A DNA stretch of 64,000 nucleotides from Pseudomonas abietaniphila (GTDB lineage: Bacteria > Pseudomonadota > Gammaproteobacteria > Pseudomonadales > Pseudomonadaceae), in assembly GCF_039697315.1 (NCBI RefSeq), contig NZ_CP155619.1, positions 1,798,001 through 1,862,000 of the forward strand. Reading direction: 5' to 3'. A program made the position numbers and the translations under genes. Positions 1 to 8,411 of the stretch are shown here, piece by piece. The notes under the pieces were generated by a model. That model was not told the origin of the DNA, searched no databases, and saw nothing but the letters and a program-made list of their open reading frames with translations. The stretch's first letter is position 1, and every line of letters starts with the position of its first letter.

Positions 1-1049
1 AACAGGTGAGCCGATTGCAGCTGCTGCTGGCGCCGATGGCATTGCTGATGCCTGTCGCCGTCATTGCCTCGCTGACCGCGAGCGCCGCAAGCCTGGCGCT
101 GAATGTTCAGGCCGCCAGTCTGCCGGGGCACCGCGCAGCCGAACGAAAGCAGGTCTTCTTCGCGGTCCTCAGCCTGGGCCTGTTGCAACTGGGGCCCGCA
201 ACGCCACGCCTGCTGCGGATGTTCACTCAACTCGCCACGCCTGCGAAGGCGATTGGCGTTGCACGCGCCCTGCCGTCCTCCCGAAGTTTCGGTGAGTGGC
301 TAAGGGGCGCTACGCACTCGCGGAAAACCTACATGAGCACCTTCTTCAACGGCACAGGCCCGATGAAAACCTGGAGCCTGCTCGGCAGCGGCATGTTCGG
401 CGTCGAGCCGGTCAGGGCGTGGAAACTGGGGCGCAAGTTTTTACTCTGGACATCGGATCGAAATCAGGCGCGCACGCTGGTGGTCAGCAGCCACGGTTAT
501 TACCTGCCCTGGACCCGCACCACGGCCATTCCCAATGGCACGGAACTGCGCACCTACGCGCCCCATGGCCAGACGCTGATCGATCCGACCTTGCACCGCG
601 TTGCCAGCCAGAACGTTATCCCTTACTCGATGCTCAACACCACGCAGCCCGTGCCCGGCCCCAGCACCCCGCCTTTCTCGTCCTGGCTGGAAGCCGACAC
701 CCTGATGGCCGGAACCTCACTGCCGGGACGGATCAAGAACTACACCCTGGCAAAATTCCAGAGCGAGCACTACGAAAGCTATCGCTACATCGGCCACATC
801 GTGCGCAACACTCAGCAATCGCCGCTGGCCGGACAATTACCCGCAACGCCCATGGACGTCCTGACGGTGCGCAATCGTTTCGGCATGACCAACCCGACCT
901 TGCAGGACCTGTTCAACGAACTGAATCGCCATGGCATTCATTACGACAAAATTCTGCTGGTGCACTGCCGCTGCTCGGCAGTCAACTCGCTGCTCGGGCG
1001 AGTGCCCGACTTTCAAGCGCCGATCGGTAACGCGCCGATCAGCCCGTAG
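1..1049 (+). CDS. C-terminal part of a large toxin-like protein with a Stv-like adhesin domain (5' end outside window)
   Basis: The reading frame is open to the left edge, so the GTG at 6 is probably internal and the gene starts upstream. About 345 residues are visible. Two hydrophobic stretches lie in the first 65 residues. They are followed by a soluble C-terminal domain with an SHGYY motif, a VPNG-like turn (IPNGTEL), a YAPHGQTL motif and a late ILLVHCRC strand. This pattern resembles the putative adhesin Stv domain that ends many large Pseudomonas proteins carrying dermonecrotic-toxin-like domains. The function is not established. The family assignment is from memory of the motif pattern and is an inference. 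The following gene starts about 110 bases downstream and is unrelated. Confidence 0.5.
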   Translation, partial: QVSRLQLLLAPMALLMPVAVIASLTASAASLALNVQAASLPGHRAAERKQVFFAVLSLGLLQLGPATPRLLRMFTQLATPAKAIGVARALPSSRSFGEWLRGATHSRKTYMSTFFNGTGPMKTWSLLGSGMFGVEPVRAWKLGRKFLLWTSDRNQARTLVVSSHGYYLPWTRTTAIPNGTELRTYAPHGQTLIDPTLHRVASQNVIPYSMLNTTQPVPGPSTPPFSSWLEADTLMAGTSLPGRIKNYTLAKFQSEHYESYRYIGHIVRNTQQSPLAGQLPATPMDVLTVRNRFGMTNPTLQDLFNELNRHGIHYDKILLVHCRCSAVNSLLGRVPDFQAPIGNAPISP

Positions 1050-1161
1050 TTGCCGGCCATCAACCGATCAGTCGTTAACAGCAGCCTCCCATGGCGCAAC
1101 AGGGTGGCCGCAGGCTAGCATGTCCCAATCTACGGACTTTTTACATTCAAGCGGACTGGTC

Positions 1162-2643
1162 ATGCCCCTTCGTTCCACGCTCCACTCACAACGCTCCCTG
1201 CTGTTGACGTTGGTGATCCTTCTGGGGAGCGGCTTTCTGGCGACATCCTTGCTCAGCTATTTTGCTTCGCGAGATGCCATTCGAGACAGCATCGTCAACA
1301 CCGAGCTGCCACTGACGTCGGACACGGTTTATTCCGAAATTCAGAAGGACCTGGTCCGCCCGGTGTTGATCTCATCGATGATGGCTCGCGACACCTTCGT
1401 GCGCGACTGGGTCGTGGCCGGCGAAAAAGACCCGCAGCAGATGACCCGTTACCTCAAGGAGGTCATGGATCACTACGGGGCCTACACGGCCTTCTTCGTC
1501 TCCAACCACAGCCTGACCTACTACCAGGCCAAAGGCATTCTGAAAAATATCAGCCCGGACGAGCCCCGTGATGTCTGGTACTACCGTGTGCGTGACATGG
1601 CCGATCCGTACGAGATCAATGTCGACCCGGACCTGGCGAACAAGGACAACCTGACCTTCTTCATCAACTACAAGGTCTTCGACTACAACGACAACTTCAT
1701 CGGCGCCACAGGTGTGGGGCTGACCGTCGACGCCGTCATCAAGCTGATCGACCGCTACCAGCAGCGTTATCAACGCAGCGTGTACTTCGTCGACACCTTT
1801 GGTCGACTGGTCCTGACGGGCGCGCAAGGTGGTCCGGGCGGCGCGAAAATTGGTGAGGTCCTGCGCGACCTGCCCGACCTCAAAGCGCTCCAGCAGCAGA
1901 TGCCGAAGCCGCAAAGCGGCAGCTACCAGTACGACTCGCCGGATGACGCGCACTTCCTTAACGTGCGCTACATCCCCGAGCTGAACTGGTACCTGTTCGT
2001 CGACAAGCGCGAAGATGGCGCGCTCAACGAGATTCGCCAGTCGCTGTACCTGAACCTGCTGATCTGTCTGGCCGTGATGGTGCTGGTGCTGTACCTGCTC
2101 AATCGGGTCATCCGCCGCTTCCAGGTGCGCATTGAAACCCAGGCCATGCTCGACAGCCTGACCGGCCTGCCCAACCGTCGCGGGTTCGACCGGATCGCCA
2201 TGGATGCCATCGCAGATGCACGCCGCGAACACAAAGCGCTGTCGGCCATGCTGCTGGACCTGGATCACTTCAAGCGCCTGAACGACACCCACGGCCATCT
2301 GGCCGGTGATGAAGTGCTTACGGGGTTTGCGGATGATGTGCGACGTTGCCTGCGGGACACGGACATCATTTGCCGATGGGGCGGTGAGGAGTTCATCATC
2401 CTGCTCAGGGACACTAACAGCAGCGGTGCCCGACGCGTCGCCGAGAAAATTCGTCTGCTGGCCGAGCAGCATACCTACGTCTTCACAGGCGCTGCCCTGC
2501 AAGTCACGGTCAGCCTAGGCCTGACCGAATTGCATCCCGGCGACACCCTGCAAAGCCTGATTGCCCGTGCCGACCAGGCGCTCTACAGCGCCAAGCAGAA
2601 CGGCCGTAATCGCGTCTGTACCGAGGTGGCAGAACCGGCATGA
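1162..2643 (+). CDS. Membrane diguanylate cyclase with Cache-like periplasmic sensor and GGDEF domain
   Basis: This 493-residue protein should make cyclic di-GMP from two GTP. A first membrane helix (about residues 13-33) and a second (about 294-313) enclose a roughly 260-residue periplasmic region of the double-Cache type. A GGDEF domain follows from about residue 330. The signature is GGEEF near residues 407-411, so the active site is intact. An RDTD inhibitory I-site lies exactly five residues before it, so product inhibition is expected. No EAL domain is present. The ATG at 1162 places the first helix at the N-terminus; an in-frame ATG at 1120 is the alternative. The stop overlaps the next gene as ATGA, so the two are co-transcribed. 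Confidence 0.9.
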   Translation: MPLRSTLHSQRSLLLTLVILLGSGFLATSLLSYFASRDAIRDSIVNTELPLTSDTVYSEIQKDLVRPVLISSMMARDTFVRDWVVAGEKDPQQMTRYLKEVMDHYGAYTAFFVSNHSLTYYQAKGILKNISPDEPRDVWYYRVRDMADPYEINVDPDLANKDNLTFFINYKVFDYNDNFIGATGVGLTVDAVIKLIDRYQQRYQRSVYFVDTFGRLVLTGAQGGPGGAKIGEVLRDLPDLKALQQQMPKPQSGSYQYDSPDDAHFLNVRYIPELNWYLFVDKREDGALNEIRQSLYLNLLICLAVMVLVLYLLNRVIRRFQVRIETQAMLDSLTGLPNRRGFDRIAMDAIADARREHKALSAMLLDLDHFKRLNDTHGHLAGDEVLTGFADDVRRCLRDTDIICRWGGEEFIILLRDTNSSGARRVAEKIRLLAEQHTYVFTGAALQVTVSLGLTELHPGDTLQSLIARADQALYSAKQNGRNRVCTEVAEPA

Positions 2644-2873
2644 ACCCGTCTGAATCAAGCCCCGACACCTGCCCCGTCTGCGGCATGAGCAATCGCTGCA
2701 CGCTGGCTGATCCGCGCACCGTGGATCAGCCGTGCTGGTGCTTCACCGAAACCATTGACCCTGCCGTGCTGGCCGCTTTGCCGGAAGCCCTGCGCAACAA
2801 GGCATGCCTCTGTCCACGCTGCGCCGGCCTGGCTCAGGCCATCGAAACCGAACAGATTCAACGACCGGAATGA
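2640..2873 (+). CDS. Small cysteine-rich CWC family protein
   Basis: This 77-residue protein carries a CPVCGM pair, a lone cysteine (NRC), a CWC triplet and a CLCPRC pair. That is the pattern of the Cys_rich_CWC family and suggests binding of one or two metal ions, probably zinc. No enzymatic function is known for the family. It overlaps the end of the diguanylate cyclase gene by four bases (ATGA), so it is translationally coupled to it. A REP palindrome follows. The family call rests on the cysteine spacing; any link to cyclic di-GMP signalling is only inferred from the overlap. Confidence 0.8.
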   Translation: MNPSESSPDTCPVCGMSNRCTLADPRTVDQPCWCFTETIDPAVLAALPEALRNKACLCPRCAGLAQAIETEQIQRPE

Positions 2874-2901
2874 TCCATAGACGGTCAAACAGGTCTCGAA
2901 A

Positions 2902-2998
2902 AACCTGTGGGAGCGAATTCATTCGCGATGTGGCGGGCAGCCGATATCGATGTGCTGGATGTACCGGCCCTTCGCGAATGAATTCGCTCCTACAGGTT
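2902..2998. repeat. REP palindrome pair, type A (GAATTCATTCGC family)
   Basis: Two 27-base arms (2902-2928 and 2972-2998) are inverted copies of each other with one mismatch and flank a 43-base spacer. This is the organisation of a Pseudomonas REP doublet (REPIN). It sits between the CWC gene and rsuA and may act as a transcript-stabilising hairpin. Related elements are at 4964-5010 and 61667-61753. Confidence 0.85.
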
Positions 2999-3055
2999 CA
3001 ACGACCTCCTGACCTGACGTAACATGCCCCACCCTCTTTGCACGCCAATCTGCCA

Positions 3056-3748
3056 ATGCGCCTCGACCGCTTCCTCAGCAACCTCCCCCGCTTCAGTCGC
3101 AAGGACGTGCGTCTCGCGCTGCTCGCCGGACGGCTACAGGTCGATGGGCTGACGGTCAAAGACCCACTGCACGACGTGCGTGAATTCAGCCACGTCATGC
3201 TCGACGACGAAGTGCTGCAGGTGGGCAAGCCCGCGCGTTACTTCATGCTGCACAAACCACCGGGATGCGTCAGCGCTACCACCGATCCTCAGCACCCGAC
3301 CGTGCTCGATCTTGTGCACGAGCCCGACAAGCACGACCTGCACATTGCCGGGCGCCTGGACTTCAACACCTCGGGGCTGATGCTGATCACCAACGACGGA
3401 CAGTGGTCACGCCGTCTGACCCAGCCCGCCACCAAACTCCCGAAGGTTTACTACGTGGAAACCGAGCAGGACATCGGCGAGCATTACGTCCAGAAATTCG
3501 CCGAAGGCTTTTACTTCGCCTTCGAGGACCTGACCACGCTACCAGCCCGGTTGACGATCCTCGACCACCGCCGCGCACGACTGAGTATCGTCGAAGGTCG
3601 CTACCATCAGGTCAAACGCATGTTCGGCTTCTACGACAACAAGGTCGTGCGCCTGCATCGGGAGAGCATGGGCCCATTGGTCCTTGACCCGGCGCTGAGG
3701 CCCGGCCGGTACAGGCCGCTGACAGCTGAAGAGATTCAGCAGATCTGA
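3056..3748 (+). CDS. rsuA: 16S rRNA pseudouridine(516) synthase
   Basis: RsuA isomerises uridine 516 of 16S rRNA to pseudouridine during small-subunit assembly. The 230-residue product starts with MRLDRFLSN and an S4 RNA-binding domain (about residues 1-60). The RsuA/RluB catalytic domain follows, with the AGRLDFNTSGL motif whose aspartate (about residue 101) is the expected nucleophile. The later EGRYHQVKRMF motif is also typical. Length and both motifs match E. coli RsuA closely. I chose the ATG at 3056 because the TTG at 3038 would add residues absent from the family. The gene stands alone between a REP element and phaG. Confidence 0.93.
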   Translation: MRLDRFLSNLPRFSRKDVRLALLAGRLQVDGLTVKDPLHDVREFSHVMLDDEVLQVGKPARYFMLHKPPGCVSATTDPQHPTVLDLVHEPDKHDLHIAGRLDFNTSGLMLITNDGQWSRRLTQPATKLPKVYYVETEQDIGEHYVQKFAEGFYFAFEDLTTLPARLTILDHRRARLSIVEGRYHQVKRMFGFYDNKVVRLHRESMGPLVLDPALRPGRYRPLTAEEIQQI

Positions 3749-4058
3749 CGTCTTTCGACCGCCCGGCAGATCGTGTCGGACAATTCACGAACGGCACTTG
3801 CGGGTTACCACTTCCCCTGCTTGAATCCAATCGTCGGTCCACATGTGACCGGAGAGTCACGAACGCATTCTAAGAAACCTTTTGTCGTCGCGAGCGCCCT
3901 CATACGCCACGGTCGACAAACCGCCCGCCAATAACAATACCTGTCGGACAGATCGTCCCGTACCGACATGGGCCCTCTTTCAAGGCATTGCCTACCTGTC
4001 ACGAGACTCGTGCAACGTGGTTGCGCGCACACCTGTTTTAACGTCAGGAGACATGGAT
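3749..4058. other. Intergenic region upstream of phaG, no gene recognised
   Basis: About 310 bases hold no convincing reading frame. Only the end, with a CAGGAG ribosome-binding sequence at 4045-4050, can be assigned. The region must contain the phaG promoter, but I could not identify its boxes with confidence. Confidence 0.5.
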
Positions 4059-4943
4059 ATGAGGCCAGAAATCGCTGTGCTTGATATACAGGGCCAGTTT
4101 CGGGTTTACACGGAGTTCTATCGCGCAGATGCCGCAGAAAAGACCATCATCATGGTCAACGGCTCACTGGCCACTACTGCATCTTTCGCCCAGACCGTCC
4201 GCAACCTGCACCCGCAATTCAACGTGGTGCTCTACGACCAGCCCTACGCGGGCAAATCAAAGCCGCACAACCTCCATGAGAGACCGCTGACCAAAGAAAT
4301 GGAAGGCCAGATCCTGCTGGAGCTGATCGACCACTTCAACGCCGAACACATCATGTCGTTTTCATGGGGTGGCGCGGCCGCGCTGGTGGCGCTGGCGCAT
4401 CGACCCAAGCGCATTGAAAAGGCGGTGATCAGCTCGTTCTCGCCCGTCATCAACGAGCACATGCACGACTACCTCACCCGAGGCCAGCAACACCTGGGCG
4501 CCTTTGATCGTTTCGAAGTCGGCAACCTGATCAACAGCACCATCGGCAAACACCTGCCGTCGCTGTTCAAGCGCTTCAACTACAAACACGTCAGCTCTCT
4601 GGATCTGCACGAATACGCGCAGATGCACCACCACATCAACCATGTGCTCGATGCCAGCACGCACAACCAGATCAAGGCCGCCAAACGCATCAACGTGCCC
4701 GTGCTGTTCATGAACGGCGAATGGGACGAATACACCGCCGCCCCCGACGCACGACTGTTCGCCAATCACATCCGCGATTGCCACTTCACGACCATCAAAA
4801 GCGCCGGGCACTTCCTGGACATGGAACACAAAGCCGCGTGCCTGGACTCCCGGAACGCACTGCTGAGCTTCCTTACACCGGCACCTGAACCCAGCCGAAA
4901 CCGCTACCGACAGGCACACACGCACCATGCATTTGCAATCTGA
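4059..4943 (+). CDS. phaG: (R)-3-hydroxyacyl-ACP:CoA transacylase / thioesterase PhaG
   Basis: PhaG diverts (R)-3-hydroxyacyl groups from fatty acid synthesis (ACP) toward CoA for medium-chain polyhydroxyalkanoate. The 294-residue alpha/beta hydrolase has the FSWGG nucleophile elbow with Ser102, Asp223 in the NGEWDEYT segment and His251 in AGHFLD. It also has the H177-x4-D182 acyltransferase motif. The numbering, the N-terminus (MRPEIAVLDIQGQ) and the HAFAI C-terminus agree with P. putida PhaG as I remember it. The related RhlA (HAA synthase) is the alternative but is more distant. The ATG at 4059 has AGGAG eight bases upstream; the ATG at 4053 would be too close to it. No other PHA gene is in the window. 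Confidence 0.9.
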   Translation: MRPEIAVLDIQGQFRVYTEFYRADAAEKTIIMVNGSLATTASFAQTVRNLHPQFNVVLYDQPYAGKSKPHNLHERPLTKEMEGQILLELIDHFNAEHIMSFSWGGAAALVALAHRPKRIEKAVISSFSPVINEHMHDYLTRGQQHLGAFDRFEVGNLINSTIGKHLPSLFKRFNYKHVSSLDLHEYAQMHHHINHVLDASTHNQIKAAKRINVPVLFMNGEWDEYTAAPDARLFANHIRDCHFTTIKSAGHFLDMEHKAACLDSRNALLSFLTPAPEPSRNRYRQAHTHHAFAI

Positions 4944-4963
4944 CCGTGAAGGTCTCAAGGAAC

Positions 4964-5010
4964 GGATTCATTCGCCAGCGCCCGCCTACCAGCCTTCGGC
5001 GAATGAATCC
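4964..5010. repeat. REP-like palindrome, type A
   Basis: A perfect 13-base inverted repeat, GGATTCATTCGCC (4964-4976) and its complement (4998-5010), encloses a 21-base loop directly downstream of phaG. It shares the ATTCATTCGC core of the element at 2902-2998. It could help terminate or stabilise the phaG transcript, but no T-run follows. Confidence 0.8.
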
Positions 5011-5121
5011 CGAACCTTCCCCCGCCGCCCCCGCCCCACCCACTGATTTCCACGCACCGCATTTAACGCTTCAATTCAGTGCCCGCTTCTGGTACAAAGT
5101 GACCCGCTGAAAGCGTCAAAA

Positions 5122-5195
5122 GCGGGTGTCGTATAATGGCATTACTCCAGCTTCCCAAGCTGATAACGAGGGTTCGATTCCCTTCACCCGCTCCA
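5122..5195 (+). tRNA. tRNA-Gly(CCC)
   Basis: The 74-base sequence folds as a cloverleaf. The acceptor stem is GCGGGTG paired with CACCCGC. The D arm follows, then the anticodon loop TTCCCAA with anticodon CCC, and a T loop with GGTTCGATTCC. The CCA end is encoded. It reads GGG glycine codons. The outermost anticodon-stem pair is a C-A mismatch. It is a single gene with no integrase or att duplication beside it. Confidence 0.93.
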
Positions 5196-5376
5196 GCCTC
5201 TCAAACCCTCGCCTAAAAAACCTCCTCATACCTGATTTGATCTGCCGATTTGCAACTTCGCTTATCTTTGCGCTCGGTTGCCACTTTTTCAGATACCCCC
5301 AATCATTTCTTTTCGCTTCTTCAGATACCCCGCTCGCGCGTACGGTGGTGCCATCTGAAAGCAGCGGGCGAAGACG

Positions 5377-6597
5377 ATGGAAAAGGTTCAGGTATTAGCC
5401 TCTCATACAGGCGCTTACGACCAGTCCCACAACACTAAATGGGGCATTGCGGCGGGGTTTTCGGCGAGTCTGGTGGGTATTGGTCTTGCCCGGTTTGCGT
5501 ATACGCCTTTGCTGCCGGCGATCATTGATGCCGGGTGGTTTGATGCGTCGAAAGCGGCGTACCTGGGTGCGGCGAATCTGGCGGGGTATCTGTTGGGGGC
5601 GTTGACCGGGCGGGTGATGGCGCAGAAGTCGTCGACGGCGTTCACGCTCAGGGCAATGATGCTGCTGGCCAGTGTGGCCTTTTTCGCCTGTGCGTTTCCG
5701 GTTTCTTATCTGTGGTTTTTTGTCTGGCGGTTGTTGTCCGGCATCTCGGGTGGCGCGCTGATGGTGCTTGCTGCGCCTACGGTGTTGGCGAATGTGTCGC
5801 CGTCGAAAAGAGGGCTTTCGGGCGGGATCATTTTCATGGGGGGCGGGGTCGGTATCGCGGCTTCGGGGACGTTGGTGCCGCTGTTGCTGCAGCAAGGGTT
5901 GAAGCAGACATGGCTGGGGCTGGGGGTGATTTCTCTGGTGTTTACGGCGATTGCCTGGAAGGGTTGGCCGAAGCAGGACGCTGCCCCCGTACACGCTGTT
6001 CAGCATCCTCGCCAGTCCAAGAACAGGACGCTCAAGGCGTTGTACGCCGAGTACGCCCTCAACGCGGCGGGTTGGGTGCCGCACATGATTTTTCTGGTGG
6101 CATTCATTGCTCACGGGTTGGGTCAGGGGCTTGAAGTCGGGGCTCAATATTGGGTGCTGTTTGGCATTGGCGCGACGCTGGGCCCATTGCTGGCGGGCGT
6201 CTTGGCGGACCGCGTCGGCTTTGGTCTGGCGCTGCGGTTGTCGTTCATTCTGGAAGGGGTTTGTGTCTGCATCCCGGCGTTGGGCCTGGGCACGCCATGG
6301 CTGATGGCCTCCAGCGTGGTGGTCGGCGCATTTGTAACGGGGACCGTGCCGCTGGTCCTGGGTCGTGTGCAGGAACTGCTCGTGCACCATCCCGCGCAAC
6401 AAAATGCCGCGTGGCGGACGGCGACTGTAGGCTTCGCGCTGTTTCAGGCGGTGGCGGCGTATGGGTTTTCGTACCTGTTCTCGTACAGCGGCGGCAACTA
6501 CGCCCTGTTGTTCCTGTTGGGAACCGGCGCGATCGCCCTCGCCTTCCTGATCGACATCGTGGCTTCACGAAGCGCTGAGATCACGCGAGCTGCCTGA
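5377..6597 (+). CDS. YbfB/YjiJ family MFS transporter
   Basis: The product is a 406-residue inner-membrane protein with about 12 hydrophobic segments. An early GIGLARFAYTPLLPAI motif is characteristic of the YbfB/YjiJ subgroup of the major facilitator superfamily. The substrate is unknown; export of a small metabolite is the usual guess for this family. The 3' end overlaps the 3' end of a convergent LysR gene by 17 bases. That neighbour may or may not regulate it, because a regulator of the transporter would more often be divergent. The chosen ATG has a purine-rich AGACG stretch upstream; nearby alternatives would change the N-terminus only slightly. Confidence 0.85.
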   Translation: MEKVQVLASHTGAYDQSHNTKWGIAAGFSASLVGIGLARFAYTPLLPAIIDAGWFDASKAAYLGAANLAGYLLGALTGRVMAQKSSTAFTLRAMMLLASVAFFACAFPVSYLWFFVWRLLSGISGGALMVLAAPTVLANVSPSKRGLSGGIIFMGGGVGIAASGTLVPLLLQQGLKQTWLGLGVISLVFTAIAWKGWPKQDAAPVHAVQHPRQSKNRTLKALYAEYALNAAGWVPHMIFLVAFIAHGLGQGLEVGAQYWVLFGIGATLGPLLAGVLADRVGFGLALRLSFILEGVCVCIPALGLGTPWLMASSVVVGAFVTGTVPLVLGRVQELLVHHPAQQNAAWRTATVGFALFQAVAAYGFSYLFSYSGGNYALLFLLGTGAIALAFLIDIVASRSAEITRAA

Positions 6598-7480
6598 CGT
6601 TCTGCAGACGCCCACCATTTTCCTGATGCACGCTGTCGAGAAAGGTCGCTAGTGCGCTGGAGAAATGGCTGTCGATGCGCCGAACGAACACCGTTTCAAC
6701 CTGGGAAAAAGCCGGAGGCAGTTCATGCACGGCGACCCGGCCTTCCTGCCAAGCGTCTGCGACAACGCCTCGGGGAAGGAGCGTGATGCCCACGCCCGCC
6801 GAGACACAGGCAATAATGCCGTCGATGGAGCCGAACTCAAGTGGCTCCGGCACCTGCAGGCCCATACTCGCCAGTAATGCGTCCAGGCGCTGCCGATAGG
6901 AACAGCCGACACGAAACACCACGGTTTTCAGATGGGCTATGGTGCGGACGGCGTCCAGCGAGCGAACTGCACGGGAGGTGACAAGCACCAACTCCTCGTG
7001 GAAGACAGTTTCGGTGTGCAACTCCGGATGACTGACCGGGCCTGCGACGAACGCACCTTCGAGCTTACATTCGATGACATCCTGAATCAGGCTGTTGGTG
7101 GTGCCTGTTCGCACCAATGGCCGAACGTCCGGCCAGGCCTTGGCGAAGCGGGCGATCAACAGCGGCAAGCGAAGGGCGAGGGTGGTTTCCAGCGTGCCGA
7201 TTTCCAGCACGCCGGCCGGCGTGCCGTCGTCGCGAGCAGCGGCCGATGCATCGGCAAGAAGCTTCGACAGCCTCGCGGCATAGGGCAGCACGCGCCGACC
7301 GGCCGGGGTGATCTGCACACCCTTGGCGCTGCGCTGAAACAGCGAAACCCCGAGTTCGTCTTCCAGCGAGCGAATTCTCGAAGAGACATTCGACTGCACG
7401 GTGTTCAGCTCGACGGCGGCCTTGTTCATGCTGCCGTGGCGGGCGACGGCTTCCACGACTTTCAGATCGATGACGTCCAC
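6581..7480 (-). CDS. LysR family transcriptional regulator
   Basis: This 299-residue regulator has an N-terminal winged helix (about residues 1-60; NKAAVELNTVQSNVSSRI recognition helix). A periplasmic-binding-protein-like effector domain follows and includes a GVGITLLPRGVV segment. The start is GTG at 7480, preceded on its strand by AGGTGA seven bases away. An in-frame ATG would truncate the helix. It is convergent with the MFS gene and overlaps its 3' end. Its ligand and targets cannot be read from the sequence. Confidence 0.9.
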   Translation of the reverse strand: MDVIDLKVVEAVARHGSMNKAAVELNTVQSNVSSRIRSLEDELGVSLFQRSAKGVQITPAGRRVLPYAARLSKLLADASAAARDDGTPAGVLEIGTLETTLALRLPLLIARFAKAWPDVRPLVRTGTTNSLIQDVIECKLEGAFVAGPVSHPELHTETVFHEELVLVTSRAVRSLDAVRTIAHLKTVVFRVGCSYRQRLDALLASMGLQVPEPLEFGSIDGIIACVSAGVGITLLPRGVVADAWQEGRVAVHELPPAFSQVETVFVRRIDSHFSSALATFLDSVHQENGGRLQNVRQLA

Positions 7481-7598
7481 TGAATCACCTGCTATCTAGA
7501 ATGAGACCAACCTGATGCTCAGGCTATTGGTTTCAGAGATTAGGGCCTCAAGCAGTCCAGGAACAAGGGCACACATAACCTCTCAAGAGCGGAAAAGT

Positions 7599-7633
7599 AA
7601 AAAGCCCCGGCAAGAACCGAGGCTTGTTTTTCT
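7599..7633 (-). terminator. Bidirectional intrinsic terminator
   Basis: AAGCCCCGG pairs imperfectly with CCGAGGCTT around a short loop, with A/T runs on both sides. It lies directly after the stop of the gene at 7642-7902 on the minus strand. Confidence 0.75.
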
Positions 7634-7641
7634 TCATGCAT

Positions 7642-7902
7642 TTACTTTTTCGCTTTGGATTTGGCTTTTGGCGCCTCTTTATGGGCATCGGTCGGCTTGG
7701 CTTTAGCGACGGCCGCGGGCTGTGCCCTCATCGCGGTCCGCTCCTGATAAGCAGGTAACGACGCTGCAAATGCCATCGCTTCCTCGCGAGAACCAAACGA
7801 TCCGAGTCGGTCATGGTGAGTGCAGACCCGCCATGGGCCGTTGTTGACGTTGATTACGTCATAGCCGTTGAAATGGGTTTTGCTGAGCATCGCTGTGTGC
7901 AT
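7642..7902 (-). CDS. Small hypothetical protein with basic Ala/Lys-rich tail
   Basis: The 86-residue product has a folded-looking N-terminal half (about residues 10-50, with NNGPWRVCTHHDRLGSF followed by an EEAMAFAASLP helix). This resembles small DUF2188/SPOR-like strand-helix modules. The C-terminal 30 residues are a disordered tail of Ala, Lys and Pro ending KAKSKAKK, reminiscent of histone-H1-like tails. The ATG at 7902 has GGGAGGT six bases upstream; an ATG at 7920 lacks a site. No function is known. A terminator follows the stop. Nucleic-acid binding by the tail is only a guess. Confidence 0.65.
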   Translation of the reverse strand: MHTAMLSKTHFNGYDVINVNNGPWRVCTHHDRLGSFGSREEAMAFAASLPAYQERTAMRAQPAAVAKAKPTDAHKEAPKAKSKAKK

Positions 7903-7999
7903 GGTGGACCTCCCTCTCATTTAGAGAGTGTTATTGGACTGTCCCGAAAGACCTTACACCCGGTCGGCCCCATGGGAAGGGCCGTTAGACAGATGGTGT

Positions 8000-8227
8000 T
8001 CAGGGCTTCAAGGGTTGTTCTTCGTCTTTTTCCGACAGACTTTTCCCATCGTCCGGGTGTTTCCAGGTTTGCGGGGGCGGCGTTTCGCGCGTTTGCTTCT
8101 GGTTGGCTTCAACCCGTTCGAATTCGTCGGCGGACGGCGACGACCTGTCGCGACGCGGCGTTTCCATCGGGCTTGGATGAGGGCCGGGGCTTTGTGCAGC
8201 GGCGGTATTCACTGGATCGGTTTTCAT
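8000..8227 (-). CDS. Small hydrophilic hypothetical protein
   Basis: The 75-residue product is rich in Pro, Ser, Glu, Lys and Thr and has no hydrophobic core, so it is probably disordered. A GAGAGGT ribosome-binding sequence lies a few bases before its ATG. Similar proline-rich small proteins occur in Pseudomonas, but I recognise no family. It is monocistronic, and its promoter would face away from the DUF4917 gene. It is listed because of the clear ribosome-binding site and codon use; it could be spurious. Confidence 0.5.
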   Translation of the reverse strand: MKTDPVNTAAAQSPGPHPSPMETPRRDRSSPSADEFERVEANQKQTRETPPPQTWKHPDDGKSLSEKDEEQPLKP

Positions 8228-8411
8228 GATTACCTCTCAGCGAACCGGATTTGAGGTTCAAGGGTTAGAAACACGCTCAACGCACGGGTTCGAAATATCT
8301 TCCGGACGGTCCGACGGCGGCTCCGGCGTTGACAAGGTCGGCCTGGCTTCCTATAAGTCCACTCCGTTTGGCCACTCGGCCAGCCTGCTCACCTGAACGC
8401 GAAGCGAGAAG

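Noticed and set aside
1372-2502. 376-codon minus-strand frame opposite the diguanylate cyclase
   Set aside because: Antisense shadow; the product is Val/His/Gln-rich with no recognisable fold, while the plus strand has an intact GGDEF domain.
5122-5195. tRNA-Gly as a possible integration site
   Set aside because: No integrase, no duplicated tRNA 3' end and ordinary genes on both sides.
8313-8411. Possible upstream extension or leader peptide before the DUF4917 gene
   Set aside because: No in-frame start with a ribosome-binding site and no conserved motif before GNGAS needs it.
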